A model generated the notes under the pieces. The model was not told the origin of the DNA, ran no database searches, and saw only the letters and a list, made by a program, of their open reading frames with translations. A DNA stretch of 64,000 bases from Halosolutus gelatinilyticus. Lineage in GTDB: Archaea > Halobacteriota > Halobacteria > Halobacteriales > Natrialbaceae. Below, piece after piece: positions 26,716-36,133 of this stretch. The stretch spans positions 2,666,001-2,730,000 of the forward strand of contig NZ_CP095491.1 in the NCBI RefSeq assembly GCF_023028105.1, written 5' to 3'. The translations under genes and the position numbers were made by a program. Position 1 is the first letter of the stretch; every line of letters begins with the position of its first letter.

Positions 26716-27357
26716 ATGCAGCCACTTCTCCCCGGACAACTCAGCCGCGTTTTCGTTGGAGTGGTCCTCGTCGGGCTGCTGTTCGGGAGTTTCGTCTTCG
26801 CGGGCGCGACCCCCGGCGATCCGATCGAGGAGGAGTACCCCGACGAGCGCGACGTGATGCGGTCGCCGGACGCGTACGTGGGCGAGCGGGTCATCCTCGG
26901 GGGGTTCGTCGTCGAGACCGACCCGGTCGTGATCGCGACGCGTGCCAGTGGGTACGGGCGGTTCACCCTCGTCGATGCGGAGGCGCGGCTCCTCAACGCC
27001 GACGCTCCGCTCGAGCGGAACGATCGGGTCACCGCGTTCGGGACCCTCGAGGACGACTCGACCCTCGCCGTCGACCGGGCGATGACCCGCGAGTCGGGCG
27101 AGGAGCGCTACATGTTCGCCGCCTCGCTGCTCGGCGGGCTCTGGGTGGTCGGCCGGTTCGTCCGCGGCTGGCGGTTCGATCGGACGACGCTCGCGTTCGC
27201 GCCGCGGGAGCGCCGATCCGCCGCGCGGGACGATCGCGACGGTCCGGACGCTCGATCGCGTCCGAACGCCGATCGCTCCGATCGACCGGACCCGAGCACC
27301 GATCGCTCGGACGACGCGGTCGGCGTCCCGTCGGACGGCGGTGATCGGCGTGCCTGA
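26716..27357 (+). CDS. membrane-anchored OB-fold-like protein
   Basis: A 213-residue protein. After a membrane segment (VFVGVVLVGLLFGSFVFAGA, about 12-31) comes a small beta domain (residues 35-115: AYVGERVILGGFVVETDP, then GRFTLVDAE and RVTAFGTL) whose strand order resembles an OB fold, a second hydrophobic helix (SLLGGLWVVGRFV) and a charged, probably disordered tail. The ATG at 26716 begins the first helix directly. It overlaps the next gene by 17 bp, so the two are probably co-translated. Role unknown. Confidence 0.7.
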   Translation: MQPLLPGQLSRVFVGVVLVGLLFGSFVFAGATPGDPIEEEYPDERDVMRSPDAYVGERVILGGFVVETDPVVIATRASGYGRFTLVDAEARLLNADAPLERNDRVTAFGTLEDDSTLAVDRAMTRESGEERYMFAASLLGGLWVVGRFVRGWRFDRTTLAFAPRERRSAARDDRDGPDARSRPNADRSDRPDPSTDRSDDAVGVPSDGGDRRA

Positions 27358-27847
27358 CGTGCTCACCCACGTGCTCGTCGGCTACAGCATCGGAACGCTC
27401 CTCTCGCTTCGCTTCGAGGCGGTGCGCCCGGTCCACGTCACCCTGGTGATGATCGGCGCGCTCTCGCCGGATTTCGCGAAGATCGAACTGGTGTTCCCGG
27501 ACGGGTTCGTCTGGTACGTGCTCGGCATCCCGTTCTCCTGGTCGCCGCTGCACACCCTGGGCGGCACCGTCCTGGTGGTCTGTCTCGGCGCGCTGGTCGT
27601 GGCGCCCGAGCACCGACGCCGGGCGATCGCTCTGATCGCGATCGGCGCCGTCTCGCACCACGTCCTCGATATCCTGCTGTTGAACGTGACGGGCGTCTCG
27701 TACGCCGCCCTCTGGCCGCTGTCGTCGTATCGCTTCCCGTCGCTCGACCTGTATCTCAGCAGCGATCGCTGGCCGGCCCTCGTCGCCGGCACGATCGCCG
27801 CGGCGCTCTGGTTCGTCCGGCACCGCGGTCGGTCCGTCGCGAACTAA
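27341..27847 (+). CDS. YdjM-like integral membrane hydrolase family protein
   Basis: A 168-residue protein with about four membrane helices, opening with a GTG start and VPDVLTHVLVGYSIGT. SPDFAKIELVF, SWSPLHTLGG and IGAVSHHVLDILL place His and Asp residues as in the YdjM/DUF457 group, though it is more distant from the two other copies in the window. A second GTG three codons later is an equally possible start. It is coupled to the OB-fold-like gene upstream and convergent with hutI, separated by only 40 bp. Confidence 0.75.
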   Translation: MIGVPDVLTHVLVGYSIGTLLSLRFEAVRPVHVTLVMIGALSPDFAKIELVFPDGFVWYVLGIPFSWSPLHTLGGTVLVVCLGALVVAPEHRRRAIALIAIGAVSHHVLDILLLNVTGVSYAALWPLSSYRFPSLDLYLSSDRWPALVAGTIAAALWFVRHRGRSVAN

Positions 27848-27887
27848 AAGCGGCGCGACGGCGGGACCGCCCTGCCGCCGCGATGAT

Positions 27888-29147
27888 CTATTGCTCGCCG
27901 ACGACCGCCTCGCCGGCCTTGAGAACCGTCTCGACGAGGGTGCCGTCGTAGACGTACGGGAGGTGCCGGTACGACGGCGCGTCGAGCACCACAAGATCGG
28001 CCGCCGCCCCCGGTTCGAGGGTTCCACGGCCGTCCGCGCGATCGAGCGCGGCCGCGCCGCGTTCGGTGATGCCGAGGATCGCCTCCGCCGGCGTCATGCC
28101 GACGCCGACGCAGGCCAGCGTGGCCGCGAACCCCATGGTCCGCGCGTAGCAGTTCGGATTGAAGTCGCTCCCGATCGCGGGAACGACGCCCCGTTCGCGG
28201 TACGGCGCGAGGTCCGGGTACTCGCCGTCGAGCCCGAACGCCGTGCCCGGGAGGAGGACGGGCGTCACCCCGGCGTCGACGAGCGCGCCGACGTCGTCGT
28301 CGGTCGACCGGAGCAGGTGGTCGGCGCTGGCGGCCGACAGCGCCGCCGCCAGGCGCGCTCCACCGAGGTTCGCGAACTCGTCGGCGTGAATCTTCGGCGT
28401 CAGGCCGGCGTCGGCGCCCGCGGCGAGGATTCGCCGCGATTGATCGACCGAGAAGACGCCCTCCTCGCAGAAGACGTCGCAGAACTCCGCGACGCCCTGC
28501 TCGGCGACGGCCGGCAGCTGGTCGTCGACGACCGTCTCCGCGTAGGCGTCGGCGTCGGCTCCCTCGGGGACCGCGTGGGCACCCATGAACGTCGGGACGA
28601 CGTCGACGGGGTGGCGCTCGGCCGCCCGCTCGATCGCCGACAGCATCTTCAGCTCCGTCTCCGTCTCGAGCCCGTAGCCGGATTTTACCTCGACGGTCGT
28701 CGTCCCGTGGGCGAGCATCGTGTCGAGACGATCGAGCAGTCCCTCGACGAGGGCGCCTTCGTCGGCCGCCCGGACGGCGCGGACGGTGCGGAGGATGCCG
28801 CCGCCTTCCGCGAGGATCTCCTGGTACTCCTTTCCCCGGAGCTTCGCCTCGAACTCGTCCGAGCGATCGCCGGCGAACAGCGCGTGCGTGTGGCAGTCGA
28901 CGAAGCCGGGCAGGACGCACTTCCCGCTCGCGTCCACGGCCGTCGCGGCGTTCTCGACGGGGTACTCGCGGCGCACCGCATCGCTCGCTCCCGTCGCGAC
29001 GACGTCGCCGTCGCTCGCGACGATCGCGGCGTCCGATTCGGTCGCGACGATCGGGTCATCCGCGGATGTCGGCGTCTGTTCGGCGCCCGAGCGGCGTGCC
29101 GGACCGGTGACCAGTTCGGTCGCGTCGTAGACGATGGTGTAACTCAT
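27888..29147 (-). CDS. hutI: imidazolonepropionase
   Basis: A 419-residue amidohydrolase that converts 4-imidazolone-5-propanoate to N-formimidoyl-glutamate in histidine breakdown. Metal-binding [10 protein letters not shown], the KSGYGLE motif, [24 protein letters not shown] and [10 protein letters not shown] are all in place. The ATG at 29147 overlaps the stop of hutG (ATGA), showing translational coupling. It is the last gene of the hut operon here; no hutH follows, and the next gene is on the other strand. Confidence 0.95.
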   Translation of the reverse strand: MSYTIVYDATELVTGPARRSGAEQTPTSADDPIVATESDAAIVASDGDVVATGASDAVRREYPVENAATAVDASGKCVLPGFVDCHTHALFAGDRSDEFEAKLRGKEYQEILAEGGGILRTVRAVRAADEGALVEGLLDRLDTMLAHGTTTVEVKSGYGLETETELKMLSAIERAAERHPVDVVPTFMGAHAVPEGADADAYAETVVDDQLPAVAEQGVAEFCDVFCEEGVFSVDQSRRILAAGADAGLTPKIHADEFANLGGARLAAALSAASADHLLRSTDDDVGALVDAGVTPVLLPGTAFGLDGEYPDLAPYRERGVVPAIGSDFNPNCYARTMGFAATLACVGVGMTPAEAILGITERGAAALDRADGRGTLEPGAAADLVVLDAPSYRHLPYVYDGTLVETVLKAGEAVVGEQ

Positions 29148-30130
29148 CTCGTGTCCTCCCGGTTCAGGTAGCCGTACAGCGCGTGCGCGATCGTCCGCGC
29201 CGCGGCATCGACGGTGCGGCCGGCCGAATCGAGCGGCGGCGCGCACTCGACGATCTCGAGTCCCGCCAGGCGATCGTCGCCGGCGAGGCGACCGACGGCC
29301 GCGAAGAGTTCGCGCGTCGTCAGCCCGCCGGGGGTCGGGGCGCTGACCCCGGGAGCGACCGTCGCGTCGAGGACGTCGCAGTCGACGCTCAGGTAAAGCG
29401 CGTCGACGTCCGCGATCGCGTCCCGCACCCGCTCCGCGACGGCGTCGACGCCGTCGTCGAACGCCTCCGGCGGGACGATCGTCCCGTCGCGATCCCGGAC
29501 GTACTCGACGTACGTCCGCGAGGTTTCGAAGTGGCGAGCGCCGACGCAGACGTACGTCTCGAGGCCCGCATCCAGCAGCTGTCGGTAGGGCGTGCCGCTC
29601 GTGGGGCCGTCGTCCGGCACCCGGCAGTCGAGGTGGGCGTCGAAGTTGACGACCCCGACGGCGCGGTCGTCGAGCAGCGGGGCGACGTTGCCGAACGTGA
29701 GCGAGTTGTCCCCGCCGAGGAACACCGGGAGCGGACCCAGGTCGTGAATCCGTTCGGCACCGGTTCGGACGCGCGCCTGGACGGCCGCGACGTCGGCGTC
29801 CGGCAGGACGAGATCTCCGAGGTCGCCGATCCGCGGACCCGACGAGCGACGTCGAATCGCGTCACCGGTCGTCAGGTGGGCGGTCTTCACCCCGGCCAGC
29901 GATCGGCGGATCGCGACCGGCCCCTCGCGGGCGCCGCGGCGGCCGATCACGGCGCCGTCGTAGGGTTCGCCGACGAGGACGGCGTCGGCCTCCGCCGCCG
30001 ATTCCAGGGTCAGAGGCTCGATACCGTCCCCGAACTGCCGATCGCGGGGATCGGTCGACGGGCCGCACCACCCGTTCCAGTCGGGCCGTTCGAACCGCAC
30101 GTCGTCGTCGTCGAAGGCGTCCCGGCTCAT
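29144..30130 (-). CDS. hutG: formimidoylglutamase
   Basis: A 328-residue ureohydrolase (arginase family) that hydrolyses N-formimidoyl-glutamate to glutamate and formamide. The binuclear manganese site is visible as [14 protein letters not shown] and [14 protein letters not shown]. The start [18 protein letters not shown] at 30130 fits the family. It follows hutU with a 4-base overlap (30127-30130) and overlaps hutI, so the three form one operon. Confidence 0.93.
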   Translation of the reverse strand: MSRDAFDDDDVRFERPDWNGWCGPSTDPRDRQFGDGIEPLTLESAAEADAVLVGEPYDGAVIGRRGAREGPVAIRRSLAGVKTAHLTTGDAIRRRSSGPRIGDLGDLVLPDADVAAVQARVRTGAERIHDLGPLPVFLGGDNSLTFGNVAPLLDDRAVGVVNFDAHLDCRVPDDGPTSGTPYRQLLDAGLETYVCVGARHFETSRTYVEYVRDRDGTIVPPEAFDDGVDAVAERVRDAIADVDALYLSVDCDVLDATVAPGVSAPTPGGLTTRELFAAVGRLAGDDRLAGLEIVECAPPLDSAGRTVDAAARTIAHALYGYLNREDTR

Positions 30131-31913
30131 CGGTCGTGCATGGGGATCCGGACGTTCGATCGACGGGCTTCGTCCAGCGCGTCCTCGTAGCCCGCGTCGG
30201 CGTGGCGGATCACGCCCGTCCCCGGATCGGTCGTGAACACCGCCTTCGCCTTCTCGGCCGCGAGGTCGGTGCCGTCGAGGACGACGTGGTTGTTCGCGTG
30301 GATCGCGTTCCCGATCCCGACGCCGCCGCCGTCGTGGACGCTGACGATGTCGGCGCCGGCGGCGCAATTGAGCAGCGCGTTCAAGATCGGCCAGTCCGCG
30401 ACGGCGTCGGTCCCGTCGCGCATGGCCTCCGTCTCGCGGTTCGGGCTCGCGACGGAGCCGGCGTCGAGGTGATCGCGCGTGACGACAATCGGGGCCGAGA
30501 TCTCGCCGTCGGCCACGAGGTCGTTGATCCGCAGCGCGAAGCGGGCGCGTTCGGTCAGCTCCTCGTCGCCCGCGCCCGCCGTGTTGTAGCCGAGCCAGCA
30601 GACGCGACTGGGAAGCCCCTGGAACTGGATCCGCTCCCGGGCCAGGTCGATCCAGCGTCGGAGGTGGTCCTTCTCGGGGAAGAGTTCGAGGACGGCGTCG
30701 TCGGTCCGGTGGATGTCCGCGGGATCGCCCGACAGCGCCACCCAGCGGAACGGCCCCTTCCCGCGGCAGAACTGCGGGCGGATGTACGCTGGGACGAAAC
30801 CGGGGAAGTCGAACGGCCGGCGATCCGCCGGATCGCTGCCCGATACGGGCCAGCGGTCCCCGTCGACGCCGTCCCGGTCGCGGTATTCCGCGACCTGCCC
30901 CCGGATGTTATTGCCGTACTCGAAGGCGATCGCGCCCCGCTCTTGCAGCTCGAGGATGGCGTCGACGTGGCGCTCCATCGTCGCGAGGCTCTCCTCGACG
31001 TACCGATCGGGGTTCTCCTCGCGAAGCCGATCGGCTCCCGCGACCGTGTAGCCGGCCGGGTAGTACCCTTCGAGGGCGTCGTGGGCGCTCGTCTGGTCGG
31101 TGACCACGTCGGGAACGAAGCCGCGATCGAGCATGGCTTCCAGCATGTCCGCGGCGTTCGCGCGGACGCCGACGCTGTACGGCTCGCCCGCCGCCGCAGC
31201 TTCTTCGGCCCGTTCGATCGCCTCGTCGACGTCGTCGGTCTTGTCCGCGCAGTAGCCCGTCTCGATGCGCCGATCGATCCGGGCGTCGTCGACCTCGGCG
31301 GCGATGCAGACGCCATCGTTCATCGTGACCGCGAGGGGCTGGGCGCCGCCCATCCCCCGAGCCCCGCCGTGATGACGATCTTGCCGGCGAGGTCGCCGTC
31401 GAAGTGTTGGCGGGCGAGTTCCGCGAGCGTTTCGAAGGTCCCCTGGATGATCCCCTGGGTGCCGATGTACGCCCACGAGCCGGCGGTCATCTGGCCGTAC
31501 ATGATCTTGCCCTCGGCCTCGAGTTCGTGGAAGTGCTCCCAGTGGTCCCACTTGCCGACCAGGTTGGAGTTCGCGATCAGGACCCGCGGGGCGCGCTCGT
31601 GGGTCTCGAACCGGCCGACGGGTTTCCCCGACTGGACCAGCAGCGTCTCGTCGTCGGCGAGCGTCCGGAGCTCCGCCAGGATGGCGTCGTAGGCGTCCCA
31701 CGATCGGGCGGCCCGGCCGGTGCCGCCGTAGACGACGAGGTCTTCCGGTTTCTCGGCGACCGCCGGATCGAGGTTGTTATTGAGCAGCCGGAGCGCCGCC
31801 TCCTGGCGCCATCCCGGACACTCGAGATCGGTACCCGTTGGCGCCCCCTGGTACTCGCGCCACTGCTCGCTCGGCGCGTCGCGTCCACGGGACGAAGTCG
31901 TCTCGTCACCCAT
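30127..31913 (-). pseudogene. hutU: urocanate hydratase with a single frameshift
   Basis: The gene should give a protein of about 595 residues that hydrates urocanate using tightly bound NAD. The N-terminal part ([10 protein letters not shown] through [20 protein letters not shown] and [10 protein letters not shown]) and the C-terminal part ([16 protein letters not shown] on to the stop) are both well conserved but lie in different frames. The break falls at a run of five C's at 31354-31358, where six would restore the frame. It may be a sequencing error or a true mutation. Transcribed first in the hut operon. Confidence 0.9.
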
Positions 31914-31945
31914 GGACGAACCGACCACGTCCAGATCCAAGATCG

Positions 31946-31973
31946 GGAACGTTCCGTTTGGAACATGTTTTAT
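31946..31973. promoter_or_regulatory. GGAAC palindrome and TATA box between hutU and its divergent regulator
   Basis: A perfect palindrome GGAACGTTCC (31946-31955) is followed after GTTT by another GGAAC, giving three half sites in 19 bp. Immediately to the right is TTTTATTA (31966-31973), centred about 28 bp before the ATG at 31998, the spacing for leaderless transcription. A protein on the palindrome could control both the hut operon and the regulator. Confidence 0.6.
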
Positions 31974-31997
31974 TAGTACCCGCCCGTCTACTGCGCC

Positions 31998-32648
31998 ATG
32001 TACGAGGCGACCTTCGCCATCGTCGACTCGAGCGCCTACGCCCGGCCGACCGAGGGGACGGACTGTCGGGTCGAACTCTGGTGTAACGATCACGCGGACC
32101 TCCTCTACGTCGCCGGGTCGGCGGTCGAGGCGCTGCTCTCGCAGGTCGAAGAGGATATCGGAATCGAGAACCGGATCCGCGGAGACGGGGACGCGATCGT
32201 CATCACGAGCTCCTGTCTCAAACGACACGAGACGACGTACATCGAGCGCTACCTCGAGTCACACGACTGCCTCCTCCTGCCGCCGCTGCGGTACGAGAAC
32301 GGGGCGAAACACTGTCGGATCCTCGCGCTCGAGTCGGCGAGTCTCACGGCGCTTTACGGCGATCTGGTCGCCGACGGGTTCGCGATCGACGTTCGGTCCA
32401 AACGCGAGATCGGCGCCCCCTCCCAACCCTCGCCGCTCGTGACGCTCGACGACGTCCTGCCGGCGCTGACGGCCCGCCAGCGGGAGGTCCTGACGCTCGC
32501 CGTCGAGCGCGGCTACTACGACCTGCCCCGGGCGACCACGACCGAAGCGCTCGGCGACGAATTGGGGATCAGTCGTCGGGCGGCGGAAGACCACCTTCGC
32601 CGGGCCGAACGGAAGCTGATCACGGCGCTTGTTTCGTACCTCTACTGA
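31998..32648 (+). CDS. Bat-type HTH_10 transcriptional regulator beside hut operon
   Basis: A 216-residue regulator of the haloarchaeal bacterio-opsin-activator (Bat) group. The N-terminal part (1-145) is a ligand- or partner-sensing region without a named fold, and the C-terminal HTH_10 domain (about 150-216) contains [21 protein letters not shown] and [17 protein letters not shown]. It is divergent from hutU with a palindrome between the starts, so it is the natural candidate for histidine-catabolism control. The inducer (urocanate or histidine) is inference only. Confidence 0.85.
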   Translation: MYEATFAIVDSSAYARPTEGTDCRVELWCNDHADLLYVAGSAVEALLSQVEEDIGIENRIRGDGDAIVITSSCLKRHETTYIERYLESHDCLLLPPLRYENGAKHCRILALESASLTALYGDLVADGFAIDVRSKREIGAPSQPSPLVTLDDVLPALTARQREVLTLAVERGYYDLPRATTTEALGDELGISRRAAEDHLRRAERKLITALVSYLY

Positions 32649-32846
32649 GCGGTCCTTGGTCGGACGCCGCACGGCCGATCGCGGTACCGAGCGATCGCGC
32701 GACGGCGTTGCGGAGACAGCGAACGCCGAGAGGGGCGAAACGGGCGACTCGGGCGCGATCGCCGCGTCGTGACGACCCCGCGAGCTGGCAACACCCGCCG
32801 GCGAACCGTCCCGATCGTCGCGATCGTTCGGGCGAAGCGGATGTCA

Positions 32847-32862
32847 ATACTGATAACAGTAT
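32847..32862. promoter_or_regulatory. ATACTG-ATAA-CAGTAT inverted repeat upstream of FAD oxidoreductase
   Basis: A perfect 6-bp inverted repeat with a 4-base spacer lies 28-43 bp before the GTG at 32890, in an otherwise GC-rich 240-bp gap. It may be an operator, a promoter element, or both. The 11-mer TGATAACAGTA within it recurs before two other genes. Confidence 0.45.
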
Positions 32863-32889
32863 CAGGCGTGCAGTGTAAACCGACCGCTC

Positions 32890-34236
32890 GTGACGTTCAG
32901 AACCGTTCCGCGGTACGATCCCGATCGACTCGCCGCCGCCGACGGGCGCGCCGTCGTCGTCGGGGGAAGTATGGCCGGGCTGCTCGCGGCCCGCGTGCTC
33001 GCGGACGCGTTCCGGGAGGTGACGGTCCTCGAGCGGGATCCGCTGGAGTCGGATTCCGAGATCCGCCGCGGCGTGCCCCAGGCCGGCCACGTGCACGTGC
33101 TGCTGGAGGCCGGCCGGGCGACGATCGAGCGGCTGTTCCCGGGATACGGCGCGGAGCTTTCGGCCGCCGGCGGGCTGGAACTCGACGCGGCGACCGAGTT
33201 GCGCCACTACCAGCGGGGCGGCTTCCTGACCGACGGGCCGTCCCGGCTTCCGATGTACTCCGCGAGTCGACCGCTGTTCGAGCGGCTGATTCGCGAACGC
33301 CTGGCCGATCGCGACGGCGTGACGATCCGGCCCGGGCGTCGCGTCGTCGACTACCGAACCGACGACCGGACGGCCGTCGACGGCGTGGTGGTTCGCGATC
33401 GGTCCGGCGGCGAGTCGGAACTCGCGGCCGACCTCGTCGTCGACGCGACCGGTCGGGCCTCGCGGACGCCGGACTGGCTCGAACGTCACGGGTATCCGTC
33501 GCCGACGACCGACGCGGTGACGGTCGATCTCGTCTACGGTACGGCCGTCGTCGAGCGGCCCTCCGACGTGAGCCGCGGCTACCTCGTCGCGCCGTCGCCG
33601 GCGGTTCCCCGCGGCGGGACGGCCGTTCCCGTCGAGGGCGATCGGTGGATCGTGACGCTGTTCGGCCTGCACGGGGAGCGGCCGCCGCCGACCGCCCGCG
33701 GATTCCGCGAGTTCGCGCGTGGGTTGCCGACCCCGGAACTGGGCGAGCTGCTCGAGGCCCACCGGTGGGACGGGGACGACCTCCGACACTATCCGTTCCC
33801 GGCGAGTCGGTGGCGCCGCTACGAGGCCCTCCCCCGGTTCCCCGACGGGCTCGTCGTCACCGGCGACGCGATCGCGAGCTTCAATCCGATCTACGGGCAG
33901 GGGATGTCGATCGCCGCGCTCGAGGCGATGCAACTACACCACGCGCTGGCGGCGGGGGACCGGCGGACCCTCGCGGCCCGCTTTTTCGATCGGGCGGCGG
34001 CGGTCGTCGAGCCCGCCTGGCGACTGTCGGTCTGCGCCGACTTCCAGTTCCCGCGGACGACGGGGCCAAAACCCCGCGGGACCGCGCTCGTCAATCGCTA
34101 CGTCTCCAGACTGCTCCGGACGGCGCAGACCGACGGGCGGGTTTCCGAGCGGTTCTCTCGCGTCCTGCGGCTGGAACGGCCGCCGCGGACCCTCTTCGCG
34201 CCGGAGATCGTCTGGCGCGTCCTCCGCCCGTCGTAG
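32890..34236 (+). CDS. FAD-dependent oxidoreductase (geranylgeranyl-reductase/monooxygenase type)
   Basis: A 448-residue flavoprotein. The dinucleotide fold VVVGGSMAGLLAARVLAD begins near residue 21, RRGVPQAGHVHVLLEAG follows near 60, ADLVVDATGR near 180 and the second FAD site VTGDAIASFNPIYGQGMS near 320. This set is found in p-hydroxybenzoate-hydroxylase-fold enzymes acting on lipids, quinones or phenolics. The GTG start fits the family N-terminus. It stands alone between the hut regulator and glmS, so the substrate cannot be inferred. Confidence 0.85.
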   Translation: MTFRTVPRYDPDRLAAADGRAVVVGGSMAGLLAARVLADAFREVTVLERDPLESDSEIRRGVPQAGHVHVLLEAGRATIERLFPGYGAELSAAGGLELDAATELRHYQRGGFLTDGPSRLPMYSASRPLFERLIRERLADRDGVTIRPGRRVVDYRTDDRTAVDGVVVRDRSGGESELAADLVVDATGRASRTPDWLERHGYPSPTTDAVTVDLVYGTAVVERPSDVSRGYLVAPSPAVPRGGTAVPVEGDRWIVTLFGLHGERPPPTARGFREFARGLPTPELGELLEAHRWDGDDLRHYPFPASRWRRYEALPRFPDGLVVTGDAIASFNPIYGQGMSIAALEAMQLHHALAAGDRRTLAARFFDRAAAVVEPAWRLSVCADFQFPRTTGPKPRGTALVNRYVSRLLRTAQTDGRVSERFSRVLRLERPPRTLFAPEIVWRVLRPS

Positions 34237-34330
34237 CCGCCGTCCGTGTCGAACCGGCGACGAACGGGGCGATCCGCGCGCGACGACTCGTCGCCGGCGG
34301 ACGCCCCGCCGGAAATCGGCGGGGTGGTCC

Positions 34331-36133
34331 TCACTCGACGGTCACGCTTTTCGCCAGATTCCGCGGCTTGTCGATCGGCCGGCCGAGCTCGTTCGCGGTC
34401 CAGTACGCGACCAGCTGCAGCTGGACGTTCGCGACGATCGAACTCGCGACGGGCGACGTTGCCGGCACCTCGAGGACGTGATCGGCGTAGCGCCCGACGT
34501 CGGACCGGCCGTCCGTCACGGCGACGACGGGGGTCCCGCGGGCCTCGACCTCCTTGACGTTGCCGATCGTTTTCTCGGCGAGCGGGCCGTCCCCGGTGGC
34601 GACCGCGAAGACCGGCGTCTCCTCGGAGACCAGCGCGAGGGGGCCGTGTTTGAGCTCGCCAGCGGCGAACCCCTCGGCGTGTTCGTAGGTTATCTCCTTC
34701 ATCTTCAGCGCGCCCTCGAGCGCGACGGGGTAGTGATAGCCGCGGCCGATGAAGAAGTACGCGCCCGATCCGCGGTAGGTCTCCGCGATCTCTCGCGCGC
34801 TCGACGTGTCGAGGATCGACTGGATCCGATCGGGGACCGCCCGGAGCTCCCGCACGAGGTCGCGCGAGCGCCGGTCGGTGACCGCCGCGGCGAACATCGT
34901 CAGCGCGGCCTGTTGGCTCGCGAACGTCTTCGTCGCGGCGACGCTGATCTCCGGGCCGGCGCGGATGTACAGCACGTGATCCGTCTCGCGGGCCGCGGAG
35001 CTCCCGACGACGTTCGTGAGGGCGACCGTCGTCGCGCCGGCGCGGTTGGCCTCGCGGATCGCGCGCATCGTGTCCGCCGTCTCCCCGCTCTGGGTGACGC
35101 CGACGACGATCGACGTCGAATCGATCGGGACGACGTCGGCGCCGAACTCGCTGGCCAGGAAGGCGTGCGCAGGGATGCCCTGCTCGCGGAGCAGCCGGGC
35201 GCCGAACATGGCGGCGTGGTACGACGTGCCACAGGCGACGAACGTCACCGTCTCGACCGGGCCGAGCTCGTCGAGTTCCGGAACGTCGATGCGCCCGGAG
35301 AGCTCGTCGAGCCGGCCGCGGAAACATTCCCGGAGCGCGGCGGGCTGTTCGTTGATCTCCTTGCGCATGTAGTGGTCGTACCCGCTCTTGCCCGCGTCAT
35401 CCGGGTCCCAGCTGATCGTTTCGATCGACGGCTCGAGCTCCCGTCCGTCGCCGTCGGTGACGACGAGTTCCGCGGGCGTGAGCCGGGCGAACTGGCCGTC
35501 GTCGAGGTAGATCACGCGATCGGTGTACTCGATGAACGCGGGGACGTCGCTCGCGAGGAAGTGGCCGTCGTCGCCGACACCGAGCACGAGCGGCGACTCG
35601 TTTCGCACCGCGTACACCGTCTCCGTCCCGTCGAAGACCGCGGCGATCGCGTAACTTCCCTCGAGGCGATCGATCGCGGCCCGGAACGCGGCCTCGTGAT
35701 CCAGGCCCTCGTCGAGGAAGCCGGCGATCAGGTGCGGGACGACCTCCGTGTCCGTCTCGCTCCGAAACGCCACGCCGGCGGCCGCGAGCTCGTCGCGTAT
35801 CGACTGGTAGTTCTCGATGATGCCGTTGTGGACGACCGCGACCCGTTCCTCGGCGTCGGTGTGGGGGTGGGCGTTGGCGTCCGACGGCGGACCGTGCGTG
35901 CTCCACCGCGTGTGGCCGATCCCGATCGAGTCGCCGTCGAACCGCTCCGGCGAGAGCGTCGACTCGAGCGCCGAGAGTTCGCCCTCGCGCTTGTGGACGG
36001 CGATTCCGCCGTCGGCCAGCGCGATGCCCGCCGAATCGTAGCCCCGGTACTCCAGCTGCGAGAGCCCGTCGAGCAACACCTCGATCGCGTCGTCGCCGCG
36101 ATCGGTCCCGACGTAGCCGATGATGCCGCACAT
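34331..36133 (-). CDS. glmS: glutamine--fructose-6-phosphate aminotransferase (isomerizing)
   Basis: A 600-residue GlmS, the first step of amino-sugar synthesis (fructose-6-phosphate plus glutamine to glucosamine-6-phosphate). The N-terminal Cys2 glutaminase opens MCGIIGYVG, and two SIS domains follow (VACGTSYHAAMFGARLL near 295 and RGYHYPVALEGALKMKE near 475), ending in KSVTVE. Start codon and upstream stop overlap in TGATG, so it is translationally coupled to the nucleotidyltransferase gene. Both feed UDP-GlcNAc to the glycan genes in this window. Confidence 0.96.
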   Translation of the reverse strand: MCGIIGYVGTDRGDDAIEVLLDGLSQLEYRGYDSAGIALADGGIAVHKREGELSALESTLSPERFDGDSIGIGHTRWSTHGPPSDANAHPHTDAEERVAVVHNGIIENYQSIRDELAAAGVAFRSETDTEVVPHLIAGFLDEGLDHEAAFRAAIDRLEGSYAIAAVFDGTETVYAVRNESPLVLGVGDDGHFLASDVPAFIEYTDRVIYLDDGQFARLTPAELVVTDGDGRELEPSIETISWDPDDAGKSGYDHYMRKEINEQPAALRECFRGRLDELSGRIDVPELDELGPVETVTFVACGTSYHAAMFGARLLREQGIPAHAFLASEFGADVVPIDSTSIVVGVTQSGETADTMRAIREANRAGATTVALTNVVGSSAARETDHVLYIRAGPEISVAATKTFASQQAALTMFAAAVTDRRSRDLVRELRAVPDRIQSILDTSSAREIAETYRGSGAYFFIGRGYHYPVALEGALKMKEITYEHAEGFAAGELKHGPLALVSEETPVFAVATGDGPLAEKTIGNVKEVEARGTPVVAVTDGRSDVGRYADHVLEVPATSPVASSIVANVQLQLVAYWTANELGRPIDKPRNLAKSVTVE

